Positions 47,001-59,295 of a DNA stretch of 64,000 nucleotides are shown in pieces. The notes under the pieces were generated by a model, which worked only from the letters and a program-made list of their open reading frames with translations, did not search any database and was not told where the DNA came from. The translations under genes and the position numbers were made by a program. Position 1 is the first letter of the stretch, and each line of letters opens with the position of its first letter. This stretch comes from Membranipora membranacea (taxonomy: Eukaryota > Bryozoa > Gymnolaemata > Cheilostomatida > Membraniporidae): contig OU612068.1 in the NCBI GenBank assembly GCA_914767715.1, positions 30,378,001-30,442,000 of the forward strand, given 5' to 3'.

Positions 47001-50000
47001 ATGAATCATTTCAGTGATCATTTTTTAATCGCTAAAACTCCTCATCATATAAGGTAGAATATAACTGTTGGTACGCCATGGCAGCAGACAGGCTCAAAAA
47101 CTCACCGGCATAATTGTTTGCAAAATTGCTGATTTCTGTGAGCATGAGATCTAAGACCTTTGGTGTGACATCTGGTCCAACAATCTGGGCTACTTGCATC
47201 TATAAACAAATAAACCTGGCATTAAATCCATATCTTAACATAATTAGTCGCCAAAAATGGAGGCCACAATATGACATCTATTCTGAGAATGAATCAAAAG
47301 TCGGATTGAAAAACAACATATCCTGAGAATATATATATAATCGTCAAAGCAACTTACGTTTTGGTCAACAATCTGGAATAGCAATACAGGAAGTTGAGTG
47401 ACATAGAAGCCCCGCCCATCAGATTCCGGTTCTTCATCTTTGAACCAATCCTGAAAATATATAAATACGCAGTAAGTATTTCCTTTTGCAGATCATGCAG
47501 AATCATGGTTGGCTTAACCACATTCAGAGTCACAATATTTTCTCCAGGCACTGTATTATAATTCAATCAATGTGGGATAATTGAAATTGATTTTAACAAA
47601 AAAATCTCCAAAACCTTGTGATATATGAGTATACCTTTTTATCGGTGGACATCGAGTTGGACATGTATTCTGATATATTTTTCCTCAGATTATTGAGATA
47701 TATTTGCTGTAGTTCGTCTAGTCTGTCCTCAGATATGAGAGGACCTAGATCTCCCTCTGGAATCTGTAATCCTCTGTGTCCCATCAACTCTTCGCTACTA
47801 CAAACATTGAAGTGAATATTCTAATTTTTCGAATAACTGACCAGTAACCAATCCGGTCAGCTTACAACGTCTGTTTGAAATTTGTAACTATTTCCCAAGT
47901 CCACAAACTAGAGCAACAGATCATCAGAAAGTTTGTCAATGGTCAGTTCCGATGTGTGTCATTAGAGATAACAAGTTCAAAAGTCATTCAGAGTCAGAGT
48001 CAATGAGGGGCACCCCTCATTCAGGCTTGACTACGGCCTTCTGACTTCTTCCTATGCAAATTTAATCTAGTGAGGATACTAACTAGTACATGGTGATCCA
48101 GTTGAGCAGAGTGACAATCTCGTTCCCCTCTAGGCCCTGTTCTATTACATTCAACAACTGAAACATAAGAAACCCGTGATAAAAGCTGTCATATAACTGT
48201 GCTGATTAATTTCAGCTACTGACAATGGAATTTGAAGTAAAAAGGACAATTGTTTCTTGCCTTGATTATGACATAATAATCAACCAATCCTGGCACATGT
48301 ATATATAGATAATTATGAAAATCATAGACAAGTCCTGACCATTGTATTTCGGACCTGACAACAACATGTAATTATAAAGTATTGTCTTGTGTTGTTTTAA
48401 CAGGGGGACTGTTAAATGGAGTGTGATTACAAAATCAGAATACAGGTAAAGACCCCCATAGTATTCAAAGTGCCCAAACTATATATTTGTATATTTATGA
48501 CAATCTAGAGCTAACATCAAATACAAGACAGTAACTAGGAGATATGAATTACTTGAGTCTACAAGAGCTTCTCTACTCACATGTTGTGATATAGCGGTGT
48601 GATAAAGTTTAACATATGTCCGCACGATGTCGAATGTTTTAGGGAAGCACGGCTCACAGAGGCTCTTCACTACTTTTAGGTCTTCTATAGTATTCCTTCT
48701 GATAATCTCCAGATGTCTAACTAACCACATCTTATGTTGTTCTCTATCCTCCAACTGACATCCTTCCAGCCTAAAGTGTTAAAATAAAGGGTAGTCATGA
48801 AATCAAGAGTCTAAAAAGTGATGAGCCACTCCCTATCTTCCTCTTACGAATGTATTGTTCTTTTCCTCATTACAATCACCTTCTCTGATAAATCTGAATC
48901 TTGCACCACAGAGTGACTATTGGTGGTATGACAAGATTTGTCATGAACTTGGCTTTGCATGCGTGAAATCGGCTATGGAAATTGTGCACAGAGATATGTC
49001 TGTCCCTATATCTGATTCCCTTCACATGATATCGATGGATACCTCATAATAAATAAATCTTACTTATTCTCGACTCCATCATGTAGTACATTGATGGCCT
49101 TTTCTCTCCATTTCTTAGGACGATCAGCTGGCATAAATCCATATACCTCATGCCTACGCTTCCAATCCTCATCCATTCTGTAATCAGAAATTGATATTGG
49201 GTTTATTTGCTGCACAAAATCCTTAATCAAGTAATCATTATCATCAAGGTTTTGAAAGTTCAGCTTTAAAATCAAGCTGTTCTCTGTTTCTCCTTTCATA
49301 GTATACAGAGTATGACCCAGCCATAAACATATAAATAAGTATTTATATGTTTATGGTCCTTGTGCACATTTATATCTGTGTCAGAATTAACTATTTAGGT
49401 TAGGGTCATTTACTCAGTAAAAATGATATGTATGTGACAGGGTTGGTGACAGGGCGATTCTTGTTATCCTTCCAGATAAAAAAAAATGCAGTTTATGTTG
49501 AGCTTGTATCACTGATTTCCTCAGATCAAGTGTAATGATAGATCAGATTGCTAAAATTCGGATTTTCTGGCGTTACATCATCAACCTAACACCTCACCGT
49601 GGCTGATAATGTAATGTCATAAAATCCAATTGGACACATTTCGGGTCTCAAACTAGTGTAATGACGGTTTTAGTACAGATATAAGTTTTGAACAAGAATA
49701 TTTTCCCTCTATGCATGACACTGTGCGTCATTTTCTGTTGACATTATTTGTTTTCCTAATTGATTAAGAAATTTACGATGATCTCAGTGTCAGGTTTCTA
49801 GTACTGACCAAACCTTGTGTATCACTAAAAGTGATGAGTTACCTGCATTCTCGTTCAATGATCCTAAGAGCTGTTACAATAACTGTCGGTTCCTTTCTCA
49901 CAGTAATCAATGTCCTCGCTAGAATGAGCCACAGCTGTTTACCTAGCATGGCTGAAAGTTTCTGTACCTCAGCAAAATATCCTTGTAACATCTAGAAGAT

Positions 50001-52104
50001 TTATTTAATAGTGAGTATTTTTCCTTGTAGGAATTTAACGCTGATAAGGATCTGTGCGGACACAATACATCTCAACAACTCTGTTTGGTAAACATGCTCA
50101 AACATTTTGCATGTATGCCTCTTTTTTTAGATTAATCTATTCATACTCAGACTATACTTAGCTATGCAGAGCAGAGTTAAGAGAAGAAGAGAGAGAATCA
50201 TTACAAACCTTAGCATCATTTTCATGTTTATTGTCTGTTGGGTCAGCTTTAGCTTTCTGTTTGTGTAGCTCAAGAAGAAGCTGATCTCTGGAAGCTTCAA
50301 GATCAGCAAGACTGAATAAAACAATATATGACAACAATAAGGTTTGTTTTATCTATATCTGTCAGGTATAGAAATGAAACAGAATGCCAGACTATCATAG
50401 ATTTTGCCATAAAATGTTCTTTTGCCTCATTTTTTTCCAAGTTATTGGTTCTCTCACAACATGTAAAACATTCAAAAGATGATTTTAGATCGACAATAAA
50501 AGTATATAGATATTACGGTCTAGACGGAAATATATAAAAATCATCCACAAACCAGCTTCAAATTACCATAAAAATAATCATAATATTATCTAACTTACTG
50601 CTTATGAGCATGTAGCAGCTTGCCTTCAGTTATAAACTCATCCGTCTGTCTGACAAGTTCAGGAACATTGGCTACATGCTTCAGACTCTCCACTGCAGAC
50701 GCCATCTGAAAGGACAACAGCCAATATACATACAGTATACCGACAAGGACAACTGTGAGGACAACCCCCAATGTGCATACAGTGTACCGATAAAAGTTCT
50801 CATATGATCAAAAACTGAAAAGCATACCATTCGAATTGAGGCAAGTATTGGCAGTTAATTTCACATATGACGTTCTACCAACTTTTGATGTAGTAAACAA
50901 AGAAGATTACCTGCTGATGTTTGGCGCTTTCTCTTGATATATCAACAAGTTTATCCTTCAGACCTGAGATAGACTCGTAAACCTCGTGCACTTCAGCTAG
51001 ACTTCATGAAGTAAATAAAACACACATAAACAAAACCCATCATATATAATAGCATATCAATATAGGATTGATTCTGTTATTGGTTGTGGTATAATGTGAT
51101 AATTTGGAAATCTAGGATAACTCAGACTTAACACTCACACTGACTCACACACTGTTGTTGACTGAACTTCGCTTTTAATCTTATTTTTATTTGATGAGAT
51201 GGTAAGATTTCACATTCTGGATATCATTCAATTTTCCTGACGATTAGACCAACTGGTCAACAACCCATCATTTGTCACACAAGTTCTATATTTGGAATGT
51301 TGAGTGATAAAAGCAGTAATGGTACCAGTCAATGCATTTTTGACTAATAGTTTTATTGATTGGCTTTTAGTTAGACACATGAGGACAATGACAATAACTA
51401 TTGCAAAATTGTTCAATCAACCTCACCAAACCAACAGAAGAAGTTTTGACTGTTATTCAGTCTATGGTTATAATCTATGAATTGGATGAATTAGATCCAC
51501 AACTCATGTTCAGAACATATCAGTAGACAATTGGCTTTACTCATTAAAACATACTTTTTCTTGACGACTTTGATATCTTCTAGACAAGTGCCGAGCTGAT
51601 TGAGCCCAGCCTTGACACCCTCGAGCTGAGACTGCACTGCATTCTTCAGATGTGCATCAGCAGCAGCTTTCTTACGTGAATATCTCTTCTTTAGCTGCTC
51701 CACACGCTCCAACTGATCTGGCCTCTAGCCATGTCAAATACAAGTTACAGAATCAGAACATCTCATATACAATACAGACTGACAGCAGCCACCACCTCAG
51801 CGATCATGTAAGGATCATCTGATAGTTATGTGCAATCAGCTCTACATACTAGGGCCACAACAGCGACATCAAACCACTGATAACTTGCAGATGAAATTTC
51901 AGCGTAGCAGCTAATGATTCAGGCATTATATTTTTCCAAATTAGCAGCTGTAAATCTTTTTAAAGCAGCATGATATCTGTCGGATATTTAGAGGCATTTT
52001 TTAGCTGAACTTACCTGTAGTAAGGCAGCCACTTGTTTGATTGCGTTAGATCTGGTTTCTTCTTCTAACCTCTCCATATCAGCATCTCCTGTGCGTGGAT
52101 CCAT
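44057..52104 (-). CDS. EXOC3: EXOC3 (Sec6), exocyst complex subunit, 19 exons
   Basis: Core exocyst subunit that tethers secretory vesicles to the plasma membrane. Exons (minus order): 52015-52104, 51555-51724, 50911-51001, 50599-50705, 50209-50311, 49843-49991, 49064-49177, 48581-48770, 48084-48157, 47635-47797, 47358-47450, 47106-47199, 46789-46859, 46299-46459, 45923-45994, 45482-45640, 44987-45182, 44665-44757, 44057-44128. All phases close to 753 aa (human about 745-756). Landmarks: N-terminal coiled coil RVEQLKKRYSRKKAAADAHL and AVQSQLEGVKAGLNQL; then MWLVRHLEIIRRNTIEDLKV; and the C-terminal DTICITIEDYHHDF and NTPEEKKTAADKIV, all in family order. Acceptor choices at 51001 and 45640 were made because alternatives give stops. 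The donor after 45482 (GTCACT) is weak. The last exon is short and poorly conserved. Confidence 0.95.
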
Positions 52105-52189
52105 CTTCAGTGACGTCTCTAATCTAAAAAAAACACTTGACATTGTGCTGTCCAGCCCAAGGAGTTGGATAACTTCACAGTGGAGGCAA

Positions 52190-52450
52190 ACAGATTGCTG
52201 CACTAAGAACCCATCCGGATGTTTTTCGGCAACTACTCGATGGTCGTATGGTATCCGGTGGTTATTAAATAGGCATCTGGTTTGCACTTGGAAACTGCCG
52301 GATGGCGAAGAGTAAAGGCATCTGGTTACAAATTTGACAGAGGCGGGTGAGTTCGCAACAGAGGAGGATGGGTTGTAGACACTCATCACAGGGCAGCAAG
52401 CCAATTCGAATGGGTTTGTTACAGTAAATATTACTGTTCCGAGCCCATCC
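52190..52450. repeat. Dispersed repeat family E, uninterrupted copy
   Basis: The blocks AAGAACCCATCCGGATG, GGTATCCGGTGGTT, TTTGACAGAGGCGGGTG and AACAGAGGAGGATGGGTTGT appear in the same order as at 31730-31860 plus 32312-32475, but without the 450-bp insertion seen there. Confidence 0.7.
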
Positions 52451-52680
52451 GCTAGAAGTAGTCCATACACAGGTCTACTCCAAAACCTGGGACTTTGGCA
52501 ATCTTTGACTGCAGTCAAACATGGCAGTCAAACATTGCCAACGTCTCAGGTTTTGGAGTAGACCTGTGAGTCCATTCCATCTAACTCCTTGATTCCATCA
52601 GGGAGGCTGATTCCATAGTAGCCTGCCTTGACAAAAATCTTCAAGTCAGGCCACTATGGTATGGACTACTTCTAATAGCT
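52451..52680. repeat. Compound inverted repeat
   Basis: Inner arms of about 44 bp (52468-52511 and 52525-52568) begin CACAGGTCTACTCCAAAACC and are complementary with about three mismatches. An outer pair, GCTAGAAGTAGTCCATA at 52451-52467 and its near complement at 52661-52680, encloses them asymmetrically. Confidence 0.85.
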
Positions 52681-53485
52681 GTATATAGACAGACTGATGG
52701 TAACAACGTAGGTAATAAGTAGTAAATACTCCTAAAATTACCATATTGTTTATGTCAAGGACTCATACCTAACTTTCATAGTTATACATACTATTACCAA
52801 GGAGTACTCCTTGCTATTACTAGGCTGGGACCTAATTGAAAGTCAGTCGGTATGACCACTAGGGTATGAGTGACAAAGCAGTGGACTTTTGAGTGGGCCC
52901 AAGCAAGTCCAAGGAATTGGAGCAAGGCCTCTAACTCCTTGGTTGGAGGGACCTAAATTCATTGCAACAAAATAAAACAATTCTTACACCAGAGTCAAAT
53001 TCTCCCTGTACACACTCACGTTGTAACCTCTGTTGATCCAGATTATGTGGTCTATAGAACCCAACTTTGGAGTGCCTAAAAGTCAGACTGAAACTGCTTC
53101 AAAGCTAAGTTGACAGATATTTTCCAATTTTCAACAACCTAGAAAAAAAAGTTACCTTATAGCCCAAAGATCATAATAAAAACACCATTTTTAACACGGA
53201 CACAACATTACTACTTATTATAGAAGAGTGATATTTGTTTCAGAATTTAGGCTATAGGAAATTCTATTCCTTTCGGAGTTGTTGTCCCTAATTGAAAGGT
53301 TGAGCAACTACCCAATTGCTAGAATTCAAAATGAGGGACAAGCTCCTTGGTTTTGCCAGACAACAATAATATCCCGCTTCATTGCAGGCGGTTTGGGACA
53401 GTTTTGCCAATTTTTCAAAGTTTCATCTTATATCTTTTTGGTGATTGCAAGTGATCCTGGATTCAAATTGTGTATACAACATCGT

Positions 53486-53585
53486 CAGGGCACGCGGGGG
53501 GCACGCAGCCAGGGCATGCAATTGCAGCCAGGGCATGCAATTGCAGCCAGGGCACGCAGCCAGAGCATGCAGCCAGAGCACGCAG
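53486..53585. repeat. Short tandem array, 10-20 bp units
   Basis: Units built from GCAGCCAGGGCATGCAATT and CACGCAGCCAGAG variants repeat over about 100 bp. The array is clearly more GC-rich than its surroundings. It keeps open frames on both strands only because of its composition. Confidence 0.9.
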
Positions 53586-54133
53586 CTCCGTTTTGGCAGC
53601 TTCATACGCTTCTAGTAGTGTTACAGCTTTAAGTGCCAACATTTCAAGCTGAATATTTTACACATCAACAAGCCAACAAAAGCACAAATCTTTAGCAATA
53701 ACTGGCCTCACAGGCGTAAATTCTGTTTAATAACTATTTTTTCTGTTCCAAGCAAGCTACTGATCAAACAAGCGAAGTTCAGAAATTGTTACTATGTTTC
53801 AGTAAAAATATTCTGTCCCCATACAAGGGAGACAAAGAAAAGTATTTTTTATCACAGGCTTACAACATACCTTTTGTCATGCTCAAAATAAATATCAAAG
53901 ATTTACGTGAGCATGTCAGTTACAGAAAATTAGCTGTAACATGAGCACAGCATCATATAATAACATGTAATCACCAATGTTAATCGAGCTCTAGCCAAGC
54001 ATTAGTGCATCAAATGATTTAAATCACCAACCCAATGAACACTCGATATGAGACATAGTCAATAAAAAAATGATCCTCTGACTCACTTTTAGTTGAACTT
54101 TCCTTGAACAAACTAACTATCTTACACTTTTAC

Positions 54134-57100
54134 ATGGATATACCGATACAAGTCATGGCTAAACATGCAATTGTATTTTTTTGTGGATTTTTAACTCAGA
54201 CATTATCAGGTGAGAGAATGTAAATTAAACAAATGGATCACTCGTGTATCGGTGATTATCATGCGATTTTTATACATTTTGCCAAGCAGAGGGGTGGCAG
54301 CAAAAACCATTTCAATGATGATTAGGTCTTTACTGAAGCATTAGATAACAATATTGATATCTGAGTGTTTGTATTCCAGAATCTAACCTCCTAGATCGCT
54401 GTATAAGCGGATATACACAAGAGAACATAGACATGGAGAGAGCAGAACAATTTACATTACGTTCCAATGCTTCTCAACTTTTAAATAACTCTATGGCTTG
54501 TGTGCTGAACATAAAGATAATGAATGCTCCCGGACTTCAGTATTTTGCTCAAATAGACAAGATTAACTTCTCAGACGGATCGTATAAAACTGGAACATTT
54601 GAGCGACAACGGCAGAGTTTTCTCCAGTTAGGAATCAGCGGGACGAGATGGTCTCAGGTTACACGTAAGAGTGTAATAAGTAAAAGTATGGAGGGTACGG
54701 AACACAATGAGCTGGTCATCATTCTCTATCTGAGAGGGGGAGGCAACTCCTTAGTAGAGATAGATATCTCTGTAACAGGTACATATAGGTCTTGTCACGC
54801 AGCTAATTTTTTGTTTAGGATGGTCCCCCCCCCCCCAATAACAAAAAAGTAGCCGAGTGACAAGCCTAGGTATATAAATATATATATGTGAGTACATGCT
54901 ACTGATACCATAATCTATTAGTTGTAAAATCACTGTGAAAAGCTGAACCATAACTGCTCATGGATAGTATAATGTAGCCTAAATAATTCTGTATGTTGAC
55001 TTCTATTGAGTTTAGTTGTGGTTATTTTGAGAATAGATACAAAAATCTTAATTACGTAACACAACACCATAAAATTAATATCACTCAGAAGATAATCATA
55101 AACTATGTTGACATTACTGTTTTGTAGTTGGACTGGATGACATTAATGACATAGGACACTATCACACAGTCCCTAGCACTAGGTCGAAAAGATTCGGAAT
55201 TCTGCATACCGCTGGCTACCCTCAATCCTATATCACATCACATGACAGCGCGATACAGATCAAATCAAATATAGGACAACTCCAATTTATACAGATTAAA
55301 CTTCAGAATACCCACGAATCCCTCATAATTGATGGGCTACAGTACAATAACAAAATACTTGAAGGAAACAGGACTATATATTTACAAACAGGGAGTACTA
55401 TAGGATTGAACTCAGAAAGATCTGAGTTGAGAAAAAGTGCATTTCTCATAAGATACCAAGGTAAGCTCGGTGCATACGATTTTTATCCAGTTAGAAAAGC
55501 CATACCTCACAGCAAGGAGTTGCTCACAGTGAGGACATATTTTTCAAAAGCCATCATAGTGTAAGGTTACATCAGACAAGATAGTTTTCATTTTCTGCAA
55601 GTTTGAAATCCAGAAATAGGAGATTAAAATACACAGCGCCACATATTCCTCTGGAGAGGTAATGCTGAGGTTGTACAAGCTTTTGATTATTTTGACAGTG
55701 AATAACCATCAAGCCATCTGTTTATATTCAGTTATAGGCTGTGAGGAGATATTGACAAAACCTGGCATCACAGTTAACTATGAATACCAGAATCTAACCA
55801 AGTATGTTAGAGTGGCAATTAAAGCCAATCTGATGTGCCAAGAGTATCACCCACGCAAATACAGTCCTATAAGTGGGATGACCTGTGATACAAAGCTGGG
55901 AGAGTGGAGGGGACAACTTCCTAGCTGCACAGGTATTTCATTTTACCCATCAACATTTAAATATCGGTATTGATGATGATACCATTTCCATAAGTCAATT
56001 CTTGCGATGGATGGATCACCCGATCCATTGAACTCACACTGACTAGTTGCACTGCAAAAGAGCATACAACCCTTATGAAGAGTGGGTATAAAGACCCCTA
56101 CATAAGGAGTCAAATTTCCTTGTCTCAAATCCGGGTATTTGGAGACCAGAAACACAGTGATCACTAACATGAAGCTACAGTAACTACATAAGCATCAAAG
56201 AATCTAGCTGGTCATTATATGTCTATTTTACAGCCATTGATTGTGGTGAGCCACCATCTTTTGAAGGAGCGCTGATGCTTAATAACACCAACATCAGCAC
56301 CACATATTATGGAACAAAGATCCAATATGCATGCAGAGCTGGCCATGAAAAGGACTATACATTTATATGTTTGGAAAATGGAAGATGGACAGCTGTCTCA
56401 AATCACACTAGCAACTGCACAGGTTGAGTATAATAACTTAAGTATATCACACACCACATTCTATAATAACTTTCTAATGCATGTATGCAAGCTGTTGAAT
56501 TAAATATATACCTGTATCTTAATTTGTAGTCGACGCAAGCCAATGGGGGAAAACAGGAAATACAATGATAGAGAGGCAGACTTTCGGGTTATTGGTAGGA
56601 TTTTTCCTTATTCTTCTCATCGTCATAGTGATAGCTATCATGCTACAGACAAGCAGAAATGATGGCTACGTTCATCCAGCATACAGGTATTTAGTGTCTG
56701 TTTTAAAATATATCCTTTGGTTTTAATTTCAGTATAGTATGTACAAGGAGTTTTTCACTTTATTAACCCTTGCTTTGTCACAATTGAGAAGGCGGTCTTA
56801 TGTGGTCTTGTATGATCAATTTCCAGAACTTTTGCATTGGTAGATTCACATTTTAGACCTTGGGGTCTGGCAGGAGCTTGGCACAAGCTTTAACAAACAG
56901 GAGTTGGAAACTCATAAGTGTGGAGAGGCCTCGGATAAAACAAATATAGAGTACCAACAAGATTTGAGGTCATGGTAACTCACAGCTCAGAGATCAAATT
57001 TTAAATTCAGAGCGATCACAATGCATGCGATTAGGGTAAATATGGCAGAATCATTTCAAATGACCAGTTACTGTATGCATACTCTTCTATTTTCTTTTGC

Positions 57101-57286
57101 AGCAGACAGTATTATAGTGATTTCACACAACAATGCAAACGCTCAAGTTCGGAATATCAATCAGACTCTGTTGTAACCCAGCATCCGATAACAGTAGAAG
57201 AGCACTTATTGGACAGTGAATCCGGATTATCAGAGAAAGTGGCTGTACAGGAGAGCAGAGATTCTGAGGACACCAAACAACTTTAA
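54134..57286 (+). CDS. Single-pass membrane protein with CUB-like and two sushi domains, seven exons
   Basis: Not a family I can name. Exons 54134-54209, 54380-54778, 55128-55460, 55732-55932, 56234-56422, 56530-56686 and 57103-57286 join in phase. From Met at 54155 the product is 505 aa; an in-frame Met at 54134 adds seven residues. A signal peptide (AIVFFCGFLTQTLS) is followed by an exon-2 domain of about 130 residues, then a CUB-shaped exon-3 domain (GILHTAGYPQSYITSHDSAI to AFLIRYQ) without the usual cysteines. Two four-cysteine sushi modules follow (starting GCEEIL and DCGEPPSF), each on its own phase 1-1 exon. The membrane span is about 411-431 (FGLLVGFFLILLIVIVIAIM), then a 74-residue Ser/Glu-rich cytoplasmic tail. 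Several NxS/T sites lie outside. The last acceptor is a tandem CAGCAG. It is likely a cell-surface adhesion, complement-regulator-like or receptor protein, by architecture only. Confidence 0.85.
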
Positions 57287-57566
57287 GGCCAGAGTAAATA
57301 TAGAGGCCAATTATGTACTACACTATTCATCATCTGTATCAAAATATCAAAGAAGCAAAAGCAAATTTGCGTATTACCTGAGCGGCTCTATTGTTGACTT
57401 TCTATCAAATTAGTAATTTATCCAATGAACTCCCTCGAAGTGCGAATTATAGGCAGCTGTTTTACCAAATTTACTACTATGTATTGTTACTTATATACAT
57501 AAAATACAGAAAATACCACCATCTGTACAAAAAAGGATAACATTCTGATCCCCATTTACTGTCAGT

Positions 57567-57899
57567 CTAATCAGCAGATTGTATGAATGGGTTTGCAATA
57601 GGTTCGAGTCCATCATGTGGGCATATAAGCACAACACTAGTGCCTCTACAAACAACCAAACCTAGCTGCCTCTCATCATCAGTCAGTTTAAAGTTGTCAT
57701 CAGGATCACGTAGATATTCAACACATCCATCCAATACCAGGTTCAGCAAGGGGTCATAACCCTTCAATACTCCACTGACCTCACGACCTCCAGAAAACTT
57801 TACTCTGATAGTTTTGTCGATATATTTGGACAAATCAAGTATACTCTCCTTCTTTGGTTTAGGCTGTGATCCAGATCCAAGCTCTTTACCTTGAGACAT
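57567..57899 (-). CDS. LSM7: LSM7, U6 snRNA-associated Sm-like protein
   Basis: Subunit of the Lsm2-8 ring that binds the U6 snRNA 3' end in the nucleus and of the Lsm1-7 ring in cytoplasmic mRNA decay. Single coding exon, 110 aa; human LSM7 is 103 aa. Sm1 motif: IRVKFSGGREVSGVLKGYDP then LLNLVLDG. Sm2 motif: LGLVVCRGTSVVLICP. The conserved ESILDLSKYIDKTIRV precedes Sm1. I chose the Met that gives MSQGKELG; the frame stays open upstream, but that part looks non-coding and a likely splice acceptor (TTTTCAG) lies 24 bp before the ATG, so a 5' untranslated exon is probable. It converges on the CUB/sushi gene with a 280-bp gap. Confidence 0.96.
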   Translation of the reverse strand: MSQGKELGSGSQPKPKKESILDLSKYIDKTIRVKFSGGREVSGVLKGYDPLLNLVLDGCVEYLRDPDDNFKLTDDERQLGLVVCRGTSVVLICPHDGLEPIANPFIQSAD

Positions 57900-59295
57900 G
57901 TTACTTATATCTGTATATCTCAACTGAAAAGATAAACAAAATTTGTATCCTAACATTGTATGGATAGTTATAGTCACAAATGATAACGGGCCACTAAAAG
58001 TGATAGAGAGCATGGCAGCTGATGTGCTTCTATGCTTATAAACAAGACAGGCTACACTTAGCAGTGGTATATGCTATCACAACATAACCAGCGTATAGTT
58101 TGATGAATAAGAGCAACAGGCGTGTTCTGCATACGATTACGTAGTGTTATATGAAGCCCTTAAACTGTCTTATTGACATGCTTTGTTGTCAAGACAGGTT
58201 GGAACCAGCTATGCATATAGTGTGGTCAGATACAGTAACAGTGGGTAAAAGTAACCATATCAGATATTACATATTCATCCTGTCCATATCACCAGTCCAA
58301 TATATAAATAGACAAGTAGGCCCCATAATAATAATTATTATTTATAATACATACTATAACTAATACTACAAGTAACAATAGATTATAGGCTATAGTATAT
58401 ATATTATAATTATGGGGCCTCAGTAGAGTAGCTGTAGTAGATTAAACGTTTAAAGCACACCACTTCCACTACCTACCAACCTAGGCCTATACTCATTATA
58501 GACTAGGTCAAACTTAACACAATAAAAGAACCACAACACAGCTAGCACATCTACTACTTCTACTAACTTAACTTACAAACAAGAATTCCAATTTATTTAA
58601 AATTGTTGGCTAAGTAAAAGTCATTGGTACAAAAATGAGAGTTGAGCATGTTCCATAGATCCTCAATGCAAAAAACATGATATAACAATCACTCACACTT
58701 ATTTTGTGTCCTTGTGTTGGGTAAAAATATATTTCTCTTCTGACTGAATGAAACTTTCTTTTCGAACTTCAATCATTTGATTAACTCTGTTATGTGGAGG
58801 CAATATAAATTCACTTTTAATGAAACCATTTTTCTGTCTTTTAAAAGCTAGTTCCTGTATTAATGCTCAATAACAAAAATGTTCAAAACATTTAATTTAC
58901 CATTTAATATGATTAGAACTACTGAAAAACTAGTATAAATCATTATGTAAAAAAGTTATCTGTTCCAACATCTTCTCATAATATCACCAGTATTTAGTCA
59001 AAGCTGCAGTATAATTATGTGGATTGATCTAAAGGTCATACTAATGTCACAGTCCATAGTCTGTTCTCCCAGGTAACTGAAAAACATTTTGGCTATTATG
59101 TGTGAAATATGGGCCTTGTTTATCTATTGAGCTTTATATGAACAAAGACAGTGCATTATAAGAACGTGTATCAATGTTGACAGCTAACCTGTGAAACTAC
59201 ATATTCTCCTAGAGTCCCAGGCCATGTACTGTCTACTTATTAATCTTGTCATTTAGTTTATGTGGTGGTTGCATGGTTTTTGTGTGGGGGTCATC
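57900..59295. other. Intergenic region upstream of LSM7
   Basis: This holds the LSM7 promoter side, an A/T-rich patch near 58320-58410 and otherwise featureless AT-rich DNA. No gene was recognised. Confidence 0.35.

Larger units (their letters stand above)
52105..54133. other. Divergent intergenic region with repeats (EXOC3 / CUB-sushi)
   Basis: Two kilobases between divergent starts hold a copy of repeat E, an inverted repeat and a GC-richer tandem array, listed separately. The words CAAGGAGT/ACTCCTTG recur here several times (near 52163, 52585, 52799, 52913). No exon was recognised. Confidence 0.4.

Noticed and set aside
52037-52315. 92-codon plus-strand frame and the opposing 176-codon frame at 51988-52518
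   Set aside because: The minus-strand frame contains EXOC3 exon 1, but its upstream part and the plus frame are translations of repeat E and promoter DNA.
53279-53632. 117-codon frame rich in Gln/Ala/Arg
   Set aside because: It runs through the tandem array, which is open in several frames on both strands because of its unit composition.
57900-58013. N-terminal extension of LSM7
   Set aside because: The extra residues are hydrophobic and unlike LSM7; an acceptor-like site 24 bp before the chosen ATG points to a 5' untranslated exon.
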